From Rhizobium sp. (GTDB lineage Bacteria; Pseudomonadota; Alphaproteobacteria; Rhizobiales; Rhizobiaceae): a stretch of DNA of 64,000 bases. A model generated the notes under the pieces. It was not told the DNA's origin. It was given only the letters and a program-made list of their open reading frames with translations, and made no database searches. A program made the translations under genes and the position numbers. Shown in pieces: positions 52,072 through 60,680 of this stretch (position 1 is the stretch's first letter; each line of letters starts with the position of its first letter). The stretch is from contig JAHHDR010000032.1 of NCBI GenBank assembly GCA_019739215.1, positions 1 through 64,000 of the forward strand, written 5' to 3'.

Positions 52072-54488
52072 ACGACATGACTCCCACGCGGGAACAACGC
52101 GAAGCCCGCCTCGAGGGCATGGGCTGCAAGCGCAAGCGCGTCGAGGACGTGCGCTTCACCCAGGGCAGAGGCAACTATGTCGACGACGTGAAACTGCCCG
52201 GCATGCTGCATGGCGATTTCGTCCGCTCGCCCTACGCTCATGCGCGCATCACGTCGATCAATACCGAAAAGGCACTGAAAGTGCCGGGCGTTCTGGCCGT
52301 CATCACGGCGGAAACGCTCAAGACAGTCAACCTCGCCTGGATGCCGACGCTTGCCGGCGACGTGCAGATGGTGCTGGCCGACGGCAAGGTCCTGTTCCAG
52401 AACCAGGAAGTCGCCTTCGTCGTCGCCACCGATCGTTACGCCGCCGATGACGGCATTGCCGCCGTCGAGGTCGAATACGAGGCCCTGCCGGTTCTGGTCG
52501 ATCCGTTCCATGCGATGGACGCCGACGCGGTCGTGCTGCGCGAGGACCTCGCCGGTAAGACATCAGGTGCCCATGGGCCCCGCAAGCACCACAACCATAT
52601 CTTCGAATGGGCGGTGGGTGATCGCGAACTGACCGACGCCGCCTTTGCCAAGGCGGATGTGACGATCAAGGAGATGATCTCCTATCACCGCACGCATCCC
52701 TCGCCGCTCGAGACCTGCCAGAGCGTCTGCTCTTTCGACAAGATCAAGGGCGAATTGACGATCTGGGGCACCTTCCAGGCGCCGCATGTCATCCGCACCG
52801 TCGTGGCGCTGATTTCCAAGATCCCGGAACACAAGATCCACGTGATCGCGCCCGATATCGGCGGCGGCTTCGGCAACAAGGTCGGCGCCTATCCCGGCTA
52901 TATCTGTTCGGCGGTCGCCAGCATCGTCACCGGCAAGCCGGTGAAATGGGTCGAGGACCGGATGGAGAACCTGACGACCACGTCCTTCGCCCGCGACTAT
53001 CACATGACGACGGAAATCGCCGCGACGAAGGAGGGCAAGGTCACCGGTCTGCGCGTCCATGTCCTGGCCGACCATGGTGCCTTCGACGCCTGCGCCGACC
53101 CGTCGAAATGGCCGGCCGGCTTCATGAACATCGTCACCGGGTCCTACGATTTCCCCACCGCGCATCTCGCGGTCGACGGCGTCTACACCAACAAGGCGCC
53201 CGGCGGCGTTGCCTATCGCTGCTCGTTCCGGGTGACGGAAGCGGCCTATTGCATCGAGCGCGGCATGGACATCCTTGCCCAGAAGCTCGGCATGGATCCC
53301 GCCGAACTCCGCATGAAGAACTTCATCAAGGCGGAGCAGTTTCCCTATCACTCGGCGCTCGGCTGGGAATATGATTCCGGCGACTACCACACCGCCATGA
53401 AGAAGGCGCTGGAGACGGTCGACTATGCCGGGCTGCGCCGCGAACAAGCGGCAAGGCGCGAGGCGTTCAAGCGCGGCGAGACCCGCGACATCATGGGCAT
53501 CGGCGTCTCGTTCTTCACCGAGATCGTCGGCGCCGGCCCCTCGAAGAACTGCGACATCCTCGGCATCGCCATGTTCGACTCTTGCGAGATCCGGCTGCAT
53601 CCGACCGGGGCGGGCATCGCCCGCGTCGGCTCCAAGAGCCAGGGCCAGGGCCATGAGACCACCTGGGCGCAGATCATCGCCACCGAGATCGGCATTCCCG
53701 CCGACGACATCATGGTCGAGGAGGGCAACACCGACACCGCACCTTACGGTCTCGGCACCTATGGCTCGCGCTCGACGCCGGTCGCCGGCGCCGCCATCGC
53801 CATGGCCGCGCGCAAGATCAAGGCCAAGGCCCAGATGATCGCGGCCTACATGCTGGAGGTCCACGAAGGCGACCTCGAATGGGATATCGACGGCTTCCGG
53901 GTGAAAGGCCTGCCGGAAAAATTCAAGTCGATGAAGGAGATATGCTGGGCGGCCTACAATTCCGTGCCGCCGGGCATGGAGCCGGGGCTGGAGGCGGTCA
54001 GCTATTACGATCCACCCAACATGACCTATCCCTTCGGCGCCTATATCTGCGTCATGGACATCGACGTCGACACCGGCGTCCACAAGACGCGCCGCTTCTA
54101 TGCGCTCGATGACTGCGGCACCCGCATCAACCCGATGATCATCGAGGGGCAGGTGCATGGCGGCCTGACCGAGGCCTTCGCCATCGCGATGGGCCAGGAG
54201 ATCACCTATGACGCATCCGGCAATGTGATGGGCGGGTCTTTCATGGACTTCTTCATCCCCACCGCCGTCGAGACCCCGCATTGGGAAACCGACTTCACGG
54301 TCACGCCTTCGCCGCATCACCCGATCGGCGCCAAGGGCGTGGGCGAGAGCCCGAATGTCGGCGGCGTCCCCGCCTTCTCCAACGCCGTCAACGACGCCTT
54401 CAGCTTCCTCGGTTCGACCCATATCCAGATGCCGCACGACCATTGGCGCAACTGGCAGGCGGCGAAAAACCTGGGCGTGGCGGCATAG
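52068..54488 (+). CDS. coxL: aerobic CO dehydrogenase large subunit CoxL, form I
   Basis: An 806-residue catalytic subunit that oxidises CO to CO2 at a [CuSMoO2] centre. The form I signature AYRCSFR is present, with the Cu-ligand cysteine at residue 385 (Cys388 in Oligotropha). The catalytic glutamate of [10 protein letters not shown] is at residue 760 (Glu763 there), so both keep the same offset of three. [14 protein letters not shown] lies near residue 265. The length equals that of proven form I enzymes. This separates it from form II relatives, which carry AYRGAGR. Start coupled to coxS. Confidence 0.96.
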   Translation: MNDMTPTREQREARLEGMGCKRKRVEDVRFTQGRGNYVDDVKLPGMLHGDFVRSPYAHARITSINTEKALKVPGVLAVITAETLKTVNLAWMPTLAGDVQMVLADGKVLFQNQEVAFVVATDRYAADDGIAAVEVEYEALPVLVDPFHAMDADAVVLREDLAGKTSGAHGPRKHHNHIFEWAVGDRELTDAAFAKADVTIKEMISYHRTHPSPLETCQSVCSFDKIKGELTIWGTFQAPHVIRTVVALISKIPEHKIHVIAPDIGGGFGNKVGAYPGYICSAVASIVTGKPVKWVEDRMENLTTTSFARDYHMTTEIAATKEGKVTGLRVHVLADHGAFDACADPSKWPAGFMNIVTGSYDFPTAHLAVDGVYTNKAPGGVAYRCSFRVTEAAYCIERGMDILAQKLGMDPAELRMKNFIKAEQFPYHSALGWEYDSGDYHTAMKKALETVDYAGLRREQAARREAFKRGETRDIMGIGVSFFTEIVGAGPSKNCDILGIAMFDSCEIRLHPTGAGIARVGSKSQGQGHETTWAQIIATEIGIPADDIMVEEGNTDTAPYGLGTYGSRSTPVAGAAIAMAARKIKAKAQMIAAYMLEVHEGDLEWDIDGFRVKGLPEKFKSMKEICWAAYNSVPPGMEPGLEAVSYYDPPNMTYPFGAYICVMDIDVDTGVHKTRRFYALDDCGTRINPMIIEGQVHGGLTEAFAIAMGQEITYDASGNVMGGSFMDFFIPTAVETPHWETDFTVTPSPHHPIGAKGVGESPNVGGVPAFSNAVNDAFSFLGSTHIQMPHDHWRNWQAAKNLGVAA

Positions 54489-54530
54489 GGTGCGGACAAT
54501 GTATCACGGACGCTCGGTACCGGCTGCGAT

Positions 54531-54704
54531 ACCCCCCTCTGCCCTGCCGGGCATCTCCCCCTCAAGAGGGGAGATCCGATGGGGCACCATTCTGCCGCGA
54601 TCGCTCGGATGTGGCCCAGCGTTCGACGTTTGCTTGAGGCAGGAACCCGTCCACTTGCCGATCTCCCCCCTTGAGGGGGAGATGTCCGGCAGGACAGAGG
54701 GGGG
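54531..54704. repeat. palindromic repeat, ATCTCCCCC family, between coxL and coxD
   Basis: An inverted pair: left CCCCCCTCTGCCCTGCCGGG, then CATCTCCCCCTCAAGAGGGG; right ATCTCCCCCCTTGAGGGGGA, then GATGTCCGGCAGGACAGAGG. The outer ends (CCCCCCTCTG and CAGAGGGGGG) are complementary over more than 20 bases with few mismatches. It belongs to a different family from the TTCTCCCC elements. It fills most of the 246-base coxL-coxD gap and may reduce expression of the downstream maturation genes. Confidence 0.8.
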
Positions 54705-54734
54705 TGCCCCGCACGCAACGCCAAGCTGGCCATC

Positions 54735-55613
54735 ATGACCGCCCTCACCCGCCCCGAGATCGCGACCCGCCTCAGCGCTGCCGGCTACATTGCCGACGGC
54801 GAACTCGTCATCGCCATCCAGCTGATGCAGATGCTGGGCCGGCCGCTGTTGCTGGAGGGCGAGGCGGGCGTCGGCAAGACGGCGGTGGCCGCAGCCCTTG
54901 CTGCCGTTCACGGCACTGAGCTCATCCGCCTGCAATGCTACGAGGGGCTCGACCAGTCGGCTGCGCTCTATGAATGGAACTACCAGCGTCAGCTCCTTGC
55001 CATCGAAGCCGGGCGGGGTGGCGATGCCGGCGCGCTGGAAGACCACGTCTTTTCGGAAAAATACCTTCTCGAACGCCCGCTGCTCGCCGCCATCCGCCGG
55101 CCCAGACCGCCGGTGCTGCTGATCGACGAGGTCGACCGCGCCGACGAGGAGTTCGAGGCCTTCCTGCTCGAGGTCCTGTCGGAGTTCCAGGTGACGATCC
55201 CGGAACTGGGCACGATCCGCGCCACGTCCATCCCCCATGTCGTGCTGACCTCGAACGGCACGCGGGAACTGTCGGATGCGCTTAGGCGCCGCTGCCTCTA
55301 TCACTATGTCGACTACCCCGATGTCGATCGCGAGGCGCGGATCATCATGGCCAGCGTCGAAGGTGCGGGCGCTTCGCTGTCGGTCTCGATCGCGAGGCTG
55401 GTGGAGTCGATCCGCAAGGAGGACCTGCGCAAGGTGCCGGGCATCGCCGAAACGCTTGACTGGGCGGCGGCGCTTATCGGGCTCGGCGTGGAAACGCTCG
55501 GAGATGCGCCGGAAACCGTCCAGGAAACCCTGATATGCCTGCTCAAGACCCATGAGGACAGGGCACGGATAACGCCCGAAGTCACCAACCGACTGCTCGG
55601 GAGGGTCGGATGA
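54735..55613 (+). CDS. coxD: CO dehydrogenase maturation AAA+ ATPase CoxD
   Basis: A 292-residue MoxR-type AAA+ ATPase: Walker A EGEAGVGKTAVAAAL near residue 42, Walker B VLLIDEVDRADEE near 130, sensor VVLTSNGTRELSDALRRRC near 180. CoxD of Oligotropha is needed for sulphuration of the molybdenum centre. The block RLQCYEGLDQSAALYEWNYQ is almost the same as in the paralogue at 21790. No clear ribosome site precedes the ATG. It ends with an ATGA overlap with coxE. Confidence 0.93.
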   Translation: MTALTRPEIATRLSAAGYIADGELVIAIQLMQMLGRPLLLEGEAGVGKTAVAAALAAVHGTELIRLQCYEGLDQSAALYEWNYQRQLLAIEAGRGGDAGALEDHVFSEKYLLERPLLAAIRRPRPPVLLIDEVDRADEEFEAFLLEVLSEFQVTIPELGTIRATSIPHVVLTSNGTRELSDALRRRCLYHYVDYPDVDREARIIMASVEGAGASLSVSIARLVESIRKEDLRKVPGIAETLDWAAALIGLGVETLGDAPETVQETLICLLKTHEDRARITPEVTNRLLGRVG

Positions 55614-56815
55614 ACTGTTGCGGGGCGCCCCTTACCCCGGAAGAATCAGGCGATGTCGGCAGGCTCGTCGCGGAAAAGCTGTCGGCCTTCGTCGCCACGC
55701 TTCGCGACAACGCCTTCGTGGTCGGCCTCCGGGAAGCGCAGGACGCGGCCTTGCTGATCGGGCGCGGGTTCGCGGACCGTCCGGCGCAGTTTCGCTCCGC
55801 GCTCAAGCATCTCTTTTCGGCGCGCCGGCAGGATTGGGACAGGTTCGACGGGCTGTTCGACGCCTTCTGGCTGGGAAAGCGGGTCCGCCAGCGAAGCACC
55901 GTGTCCGGCAGCGCCGGTCCGCAGGCCAATCCGGCCGCAAAGGGACTGGCCGAGCGCATGGCCGCTGGCTCGGGCAACGCGCCGACCGACCAGATCCCAT
56001 CGCCGGAAGAAGCAGGGGATGACGCCGGCGGCGTCGGGCGCATGGAGGGTGCCTCCGCGATCGAGACGCTTGACCGCACCGATTTCCGCAAGCTCTCCGA
56101 TCCCGACGACATCGCCCGCGCCCACGCGGTCGCCGCCCGGCTGGCCCGGGCGATGCGGGCGCGGCTCACCCGGCGCGAACTGGCGCGACGCAAGGGCTAC
56201 CGGCTTGATCTGCGCCGCACCATCCACGCCAATATCAGCCATGGCGGCGTGCCGGTCGAGCTGGCGATGCGCCGCCGCAAGACCAAGCCGCTCCGGCTCG
56301 TGGTGCTGCTCGACGCCTCGGGATCGATGGAGGCCTATACCGGTGTCTTCCTGCGCTTCATCCATGGCGTGCTCGACGAGTTTCGCCAGGCCGAAGCCTT
56401 CCTGTTCGACACGCAACTGGCCCATGTCTCGTCCGCGATGCGCGAGCGCGATCCGGCCCGCGCGCTCGACCGCCTCGGCCTGATGGCGCGGAGTTCCGGC
56501 GGCGGCACCACCATCGGCGCCTGCCTTGCGACCTTCAACCGCTGGCATGCGCCGCGCGTGATCCATTCCCGCACCTGCGTGATGATCGTGTCCGACGGCT
56601 ACGAGACCAGCGACACGGCGGAACTTTCCCGCGAAATGACGGCACTGGCACGCCGCTGCCGCCGCATCGCCTGGCTCAATCCGATGATGGGCTGGGACGG
56701 CTACACCCCGGCCGCAGCCGGCATTCAGGCGGCGCTGCCGCATGTCGACCTGCACGCGCCGGCCAACACGCTTGCTTCGCTCGCCGATCTCGAACCCTAT
56801 CTTGCCAGGCTGTGA
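55610..56815 (+). CDS. coxE: CO dehydrogenase maturation vWA protein CoxE
   Basis: A 401-residue vWA_CoxE protein. The N-terminal half is helical; an acidic linker (PSPEEAGDDAGGVGR) precedes the vWA domain at ~220-390, with MIDAS motif LLDASGSMEAY, then SSGGGTTIGACL and VSDGYETSD. CoxE works with CoxD and CoxF in building the Cu-Mo cofactor. The ATG overlaps the coxD stop. It has no repeat-derived leader, unlike the paralogue at 22671. Confidence 0.92.
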   Translation: MNCCGAPLTPEESGDVGRLVAEKLSAFVATLRDNAFVVGLREAQDAALLIGRGFADRPAQFRSALKHLFSARRQDWDRFDGLFDAFWLGKRVRQRSTVSGSAGPQANPAAKGLAERMAAGSGNAPTDQIPSPEEAGDDAGGVGRMEGASAIETLDRTDFRKLSDPDDIARAHAVAARLARAMRARLTRRELARRKGYRLDLRRTIHANISHGGVPVELAMRRRKTKPLRLVVLLDASGSMEAYTGVFLRFIHGVLDEFRQAEAFLFDTQLAHVSSAMRERDPARALDRLGLMARSSGGGTTIGACLATFNRWHAPRVIHSRTCVMIVSDGYETSDTAELSREMTALARRCRRIAWLNPMMGWDGYTPAAAGIQAALPHVDLHAPANTLASLADLEPYLARL

Positions 56816-56823
56816 GGCTGACC

Positions 56824-57660
56824 ATGACCGTGCATGTCGATGTCATGAATATCATGTCGAAGCTGAAGTCGGCGGAACAGAGCTTCGCGGTGGCCACCGT
56901 GGTGCGCACCGTCTCCGTGACGGCGGCGAAGGCCGGCGCCAAGGGCATCATCATGCCCGATGGCAGCATCGTCGCCGGCTGGATCGGCGGCGGCTGCGCG
57001 CGCGCCGCCGTACTCAAGGCGGCCCGCCAGGCCCTGGCCGACGGCCAGCCCCGGCTGGTATCGATCCTGCCCGAGGAACTCATGGCGGACCAGGGCGTCG
57101 GCCAGGGCGAGGAACGTGACGGCACCACCTTCTTTGCCAATGGCTGTCCGAGCAAGGGCACGATGGACATCTTCGTCGAGCCGGTGCTGCCGCGCCCGGC
57201 GCTGGTGATCCTCGGCGCCAGCCCCGTGGCGCTGGCGCTCGCAGCACTCGGCCGGCAGTTCGGCTACCATGTCGAGCTTGCGGCACCGCGAGGCGACCTC
57301 ACCACCGCGCCGGATTGCGACCGACTGACCGATGGCTTCGCGATCGAACCGCCCGAGCAGGGGCGCCGCTATGTCGTGATCTCCACCCAGGGGCGAGGCG
57401 ACCACCCGGCCATGGAGGCCGCACTCGCGCTGGAGGCCGACTATTATGGATTCGTCGGCAGCCGCCGGAAGTTCGCGGCACTGCGGGCGCGCCTGCCAGC
57501 TGACGGACCAGCGGGCGACCGGCTCGACCATGTGAAGGCCCCGGCCGGCATCGATATCGGCGCCATCGCACCCGACGAGATCGCGCTCTCCATTCTCGCC
57601 GAGATCGTCGCCGTCAGGCGCGGCCGGCAGCGGGCCGCCGCGGCGCAGGCAAAAGACTGA
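56824..57660 (+). CDS. coxF: CO dehydrogenase maturation factor CoxF (XdhC/CoxI family)
   Basis: A 278-residue XdhC-family protein. The N-terminal domain has VVRTVSVTAAKAGAKGII and WIGGGCARAAVLKAARQAL near residue 55; the C-terminal Rossmann-like domain has LVILGASPVALALAALG near 125 and DYYGFVGSRRKFAALRARL near 205. XdhC-type proteins bind and help insert the Mo cofactor; CoxF is implicated in copper insertion. GAGG lies before the ATG at 56824, nine bases after coxE. Confidence 0.9.
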   Translation: MTVHVDVMNIMSKLKSAEQSFAVATVVRTVSVTAAKAGAKGIIMPDGSIVAGWIGGGCARAAVLKAARQALADGQPRLVSILPEELMADQGVGQGEERDGTTFFANGCPSKGTMDIFVEPVLPRPALVILGASPVALALAALGRQFGYHVELAAPRGDLTTAPDCDRLTDGFAIEPPEQGRRYVVISTQGRGDHPAMEAALALEADYYGFVGSRRKFAALRARLPADGPAGDRLDHVKAPAGIDIGAIAPDEIALSILAEIVAVRRGRQRAAAAQAKD

Positions 57661-57677
57661 AAGCAGGAGTATTCGAC

Positions 57678-58136
57678 ATGGACATGAACGGCAGCGAAAC
57701 CATCCACGCCCCGGTGGACGTGGTCTGGAGGGGTCTCAACGATCCCGAGATCCTCAGGCAGTGCATTCCCGGCTGCGAGAGCCTGGAAAAGACTTCCGAG
57801 ACGACGATGACCGCGACCGTGGTGCTCAAGGTCGGCCCCGTCAAGGCGCGCTTCGAGGGTGCGGTCGAGCTCTCCAACCTCAATCCGCCGCTGTCCTATA
57901 CCATTTCAGGCGAGGGAAAGGGTGGCATGGTGGGCTTCGCCAAGGGCGGCGCCGACGTGGCGCTGACCGACCAGGGCGACGGCACCACGCTCCTGACCTA
58001 TTCGGTCCGCGCCGATGTCGGCGGCAAGATCGCCCAGCTCGGCTCGCGCCTGATCGATTCGACCGCCAAGAAGCTGGCGGAGCAGTTCTTCTCGAGTTTC
58101 GGGGCGAAGGTGGGTACGCAAGCTGTTACGGCTTGA
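57678..58136 (+). CDS. coxG: CO dehydrogenase membrane-recruitment protein CoxG
   Basis: A 152-residue SRPBCC protein of the CoxG family: MNGSETIHAPVDVVWRGLND, IPGCESLEKTSE and the alternating-strand core VKARFEGAVELSNLNPP. The long C-terminal helix is IDSTAKKLAEQFFSSFGAKV. CoxG attaches CO dehydrogenase to the inner face of the membrane in Oligotropha and its long-tail homologues deliver quinone in mycobacteria; this copy is the short type. It closes the operon, 17 bases after coxF. Confidence 0.93.
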   Translation: MDMNGSETIHAPVDVVWRGLNDPEILRQCIPGCESLEKTSETTMTATVVLKVGPVKARFEGAVELSNLNPPLSYTISGEGKGGMVGFAKGGADVALTDQGDGTTLLTYSVRADVGGKIAQLGSRLIDSTAKKLAEQFFSSFGAKVGTQAVTA

Positions 58137-58151
58137 GGATCGCAGCGCGCC

Positions 58152-58571
58152 TCATCCCGGCGGCATTCGTTCGAATTTATGCAGCGCCGGGTCCATGGTG
58201 TCCCATGCATGGGCGCGCATCGCGTAGGTCACCACCTGCGGCTCGAACTGGCCGGGATCGTCGAGGCTGGTTGCGGGAATTGCAATCAGCTCCGGCATCG
58301 CGGCGAATGTCAGGTGGACCGGCGTTCCGCATGTCGGGCAGAAGGCGTGGATCTTGTCGTTTCCGCTGTCGGCGGTCACACGCCAGGTGCTGGCCTCCCG
58401 CCCGCTGATATGAACGTTCTCCCGGCTTGGGAAGGTGAGGTAGGAACCGTGTCCGGTCCCGCTCCGCTGCTGGCAGTCGCGGCACTGGCAGTGGTTCTGG
58501 AAGATGGGCGCGCTGCTGGTCTCGTAGCGGATCGCGCCGCACGCGCATCCACCCTTGTAGATCATGGTCAT
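58152..58571 (-). CDS. GFA/CENP-V family zinc protein
   Basis: A 139-residue glutathione-dependent formaldehyde-activating-type domain. Zinc-binding cysteines are KGGCACGAIRYE, HCQCRDCQQRSG and AFCPTCGTPVHL. The fold occurs in formaldehyde:glutathione adduct enzymes, but most members have no proven activity. I chose the ATG at 58571 because AGGA lies eight bases before it; an ATG at 58580 is the alternative. It converges with coxG and lies about 40 bases downstream of the AHSA1 gene on the same strand. Confidence 0.85.
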   Translation of the reverse strand: MTMIYKGGCACGAIRYETSSAPIFQNHCQCRDCQQRSGTGHGSYLTFPSRENVHISGREASTWRVTADSGNDKIHAFCPTCGTPVHLTFAAMPELIAIPATSLDDPGQFEPQVVTYAMRAHAWDTMDPALHKFERMPPG

Positions 58572-58614
58572 GGTCGGCATCCTGTTCGTTGCTTGTCGGT
58601 CGAAGGCGCAATCT

Positions 58615-59079
58615 TCAGGCGGCCTTCGGCTTGGCGAAGACGTCGAGCCCTTGGCCGGTCTCGAGGAAGGATTTCAGGCTGGAGAGCACGGCCGGCCAGC
58701 CGCGCGTGACGCCATTGGCCATTCCGCTGCCCGCTTCGAGCTCGTCATGCGAGACCGTCAGCCGGACCATGTCGTCATACTCCTCGACCGCAAAGGTCAC
58801 CCGGCTGTAGCTCTCGGGATCGGCCGCCTGCGAGGCATTGGCCCAGCTGATGACGAGCCGCGACGGCGGCGTGCTCTCGATGACTTCGCCCACCAGTTCG
58901 ACGGTGCGATCGTCATTGGCGCGGATGTGCTGCCATTTCGAGCCGGGCGCCCAGTCGGAGACATTCTCGTGTCCCCAGTAGCGCCGCGCGAGTTCGGGCC
59001 GGGTGATCGCCTCGAACACCTTGTCCGGCGTCGAGCGGATGTAGGTCACGTAGACGAAACTGATCTTTTCCTTGGTCAT
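58615..59079 (-). CDS. SRPBCC (AHSA1-type) protein
   Basis: A 154-residue START-fold protein: SFVYVTYIRSTPDKVFEAIT opening, ARRYWGHENVSDWAPGSKW near residue 30 and VTRGWPAVLSSLKSFLETGQ near the C-terminus, the usual AHSA1 ending. I chose the ATG at 59079, seven bases after GGAG; an ATG at 59085 would overlap the ArsR stop. Pairs of ArsR regulators with an AHSA1 protein are common and are linked to responses to organic or solvent stress. Function not established. Confidence 0.87.
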   Translation of the reverse strand: MTKEKISFVYVTYIRSTPDKVFEAITRPELARRYWGHENVSDWAPGSKWQHIRANDDRTVELVGEVIESTPPSRLVISWANASQAADPESYSRVTFAVEEYDDMVRLTVSHDELEAGSGMANGVTRGWPAVLSSLKSFLETGQGLDVFAKPKAA

Positions 59080-59081
59080 CG

Positions 59082-59396
59082 TCATTCTCCTTCGAGGTCC
59101 TTCTTGAGGTCGTGCAGCAGGCTGAGCCGCTGGCGTTCGAACTTCCGCACCCAGCGTTCGTAGACCTCGTGCAGCGGCACGGGGTTGACGAAATGCAGCT
59201 TTTCCCGGCCACGCCTGATGGTGCTCACGAGATTGGCCGCTTCCAATATGCCGAGATGCTGCGTGACGGACTGCCGTGCCATGTCGAGCTGGTCGCAAAG
59301 CTGGGTCAGCGTCTGCCCATTCTTCTCGTAGAGAAGGTCGAGCAATGTGCGGCGCGTCGGGTCGGCCAGGGCTTTGAAGACTTTGTCGGCATCCAT
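59082..59396 (-). CDS. ArsR/SmtB family transcriptional regulator
   Basis: A 104-residue winged-helix protein: DADKVFKALADPTRRTLLDLL opening and recognition region TLTQLCDQLDMARQSVTQHL, then EAANLVSTIRRGREKLHFVN. It lacks the CxC/His metal-site pattern of classic ArsR/SmtB proteins, so it is likely a non-metal sensor of the PadR-like SRPBCC-linked type. I chose the ATG at 59396; a GTG at 59405 is possible. Two strong palindromes lie directly upstream. Confidence 0.9.
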   Translation of the reverse strand: MDADKVFKALADPTRRTLLDLLYEKNGQTLTQLCDQLDMARQSVTQHLGILEAANLVSTIRRGREKLHFVNPVPLHEVYERWVRKFERQRLSLLHDLKKDLEGE

Positions 59397-59423
59397 CGGT
59401 CTCACTCATGTGTGAGACGCAAT

Positions 59424-59466
59424 ATGCAGGTAAATACCTGCATGTCAAGCGCAGGCAATTACCTGC
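59424..59466. promoter_or_regulatory. two ArsR operator-like palindromes
   Basis: Site one (59424-59443) has arms ATGCAGGTA and TACCTGCAT around AA. Site two (59451-59466) has arms GCAGG and CCTGC. Their shared core is GCAGG-N6-CCTGC, with starts about two to three helical turns apart. They lie 28-70 bases upstream of the arsR start, as expected for autoregulation of the ArsR-AHSA1-GFA unit. Confidence 0.65.
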
Positions 59467-59469
59467 ATA

Positions 59470-59504
59470 TGAAAAACTTGCCGGGCGACACGCGTGTCGC
59501 CCGG
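59470..59504 (-). terminator. intrinsic terminator of the RLP operon
   Basis: A perfect palindrome at 59481-59504 (arm CCGGGCGACAC, then its complement, with a GC centre) is followed on the minus strand by CAAGTTTTTCAT. GC-rich stem plus a T5 tract gives a rho-independent terminator 61 bases after the RLP stop. Confidence 0.8.
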
Positions 59505-59564
59505 CACAAGGAAGCTAAGAGGATAAAACAGCCGGCCGCGCGTCAATGCGGGCGAAGGAACCGG

Positions 59565-60680
59565 TCAGGTCGTACCGAGCGTCTTCTCGACAAGCCGGCG
59601 CGTGGCCGAGACCACGCCTTCCGGCGCCCGAAGCAGCGCCCCGCCGACCAGATACATGATGTCGTCGCCATAGACCGACTTCATCGCTTCGACCTTGTCG
59701 ATCGACATGCCGCCGCCCGGTGCCGGCAGCGTGCGCCCGAGCGCGCCGAAGGGATCGAGGCCGGCGCGGGCGATGCTCAGGCACTCGTCCCTTGTGAAGC
59801 CGAACCGGCCGCCGAAATTGGGGAAGACGACCGCATCGGCGCCCATCAGCCGGCTGATCTGGCCGTAGTAGAGACCGTGCAAAAAGCCGCAATGCCCACC
59901 GACGACATTGGCGCCGCCGAAGGCCGGATGGGTGACGATCGGTAGGTTGAAATCCGGATCGCGGGAGAGCTGATAGGCGATATCCATGCCGGCCAGCGCC
60001 GGCGCGAGCATCACCGCCCCCGCCCCCGCCTCCTTGGCCTTCATCGCATTGTCATAGCTGCGCCCGCCCGACGCCGTGACATTCGGCACGAACCGGCATT
60101 GGCCGCCGGTCTTCGCATTGGCCTCGCCGACAGCATCGATACAGGCTGCAAGCCGCTCGGCGAAGGGTGACGTCTTCTGGCTGGCCAGGCCATGATCGTC
60201 CTTGACGTAATGCATGCCGCCAAGTGCAAAATCGTGGGCCAGCCGCGCGAGATCTCCGGTCGGCAGGCCCACCGGCTTGATCGCCGACATGATCAAGGGA
60301 CCCGCGGCAATGCCAGCCTGCCGTCGCAAGCCTTCCGCACCGAACCGCGGACCGGGGCAGATCGTGGCAATTCCGTCCGAAAGCGACAGCGACAGCGCCT
60401 TGATCCCCGGCTTGATCGAGGAGTTGCCGAAGACGACGTTGAGCAGTTGCAGGAAATCGCCGCCGATATCGTCGTCGCTGTAGGAGATGTCGGCAACAAA
60501 GGCTCCCTCGCCCGCCGCAAGCTCTTCGAGCCGTCCGAGCATGACATCCTCGACATAACCTTTCGGCACCGCATCGCGGGGGATCTCAAGCGTCTGCTCC
60601 AGCGCCACGTCCAGCGCACGCGCGCGTGCTTCGGCCTCGTCGGCGGCCTCGATCCGGTAACGAACCGAAAAGCGGTCCAT
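59565..60680 (-). CDS. RuBisCO-like protein (form IV large-chain family)
   Basis: A 371-residue RuBisCO-like protein. The N-terminal domain covers ~1-115 and the barrel follows: IMSAIKPVGLPTG near residue 132, the metal-loop GGMHYVKDDHGLASQ near 155 with lysine and two aspartates, and late phosphate-loop glycines (NFGGRFGF, VGGAL). The third metal residue of true RuBisCO (Glu) is His here and the loop-6 region lacks the catalytic lysine, so it cannot be a CO2-fixing enzyme. RLPs catalyse enolisation or isomerisation steps, for example of 5-methylthioribulose-1-P. The position downstream of mtnK and mtnA points to that substrate. It overlaps the transketolase gene by one base. Confidence 0.9.
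   Translation of the reverse strand: MDRFSVRYRIEAADEAEARARALDVALEQTLEIPRDAVPKGYVEDVMLGRLEELAAGEGAFVADISYSDDDIGGDFLQLLNVVFGNSSIKPGIKALSLSLSDGIATICPGPRFGAEGLRRQAGIAAGPLIMSAIKPVGLPTGDLARLAHDFALGGMHYVKDDHGLASQKTSPFAERLAACIDAVGEANAKTGGQCRFVPNVTASGGRSYDNAMKAKEAGAGAVMLAPALAGMDIAYQLSRDPDFNLPIVTHPAFGGANVVGGHCGFLHGLYYGQISRLMGADAVVFPNFGGRFGFTRDECLSIARAGLDPFGALGRTLPAPGGGMSIDKVEAMKSVYGDDIMYLVGGALLRAPEGVVSATRRLVEKTLGTT

Noticed and set aside
52563..54443. 626-codon minus-strand open frame inside coxL
   Set aside because: Antisense shadow of coxL, which has intact active-site motifs and correct length.
59565..60680. RLP as a true CO2-fixing RuBisCO paired with CO oxidation
   Set aside because: The metal-loop glutamate and loop-6 lysine are missing, and the gene belongs to the mtn operon, not to a cbb operon.
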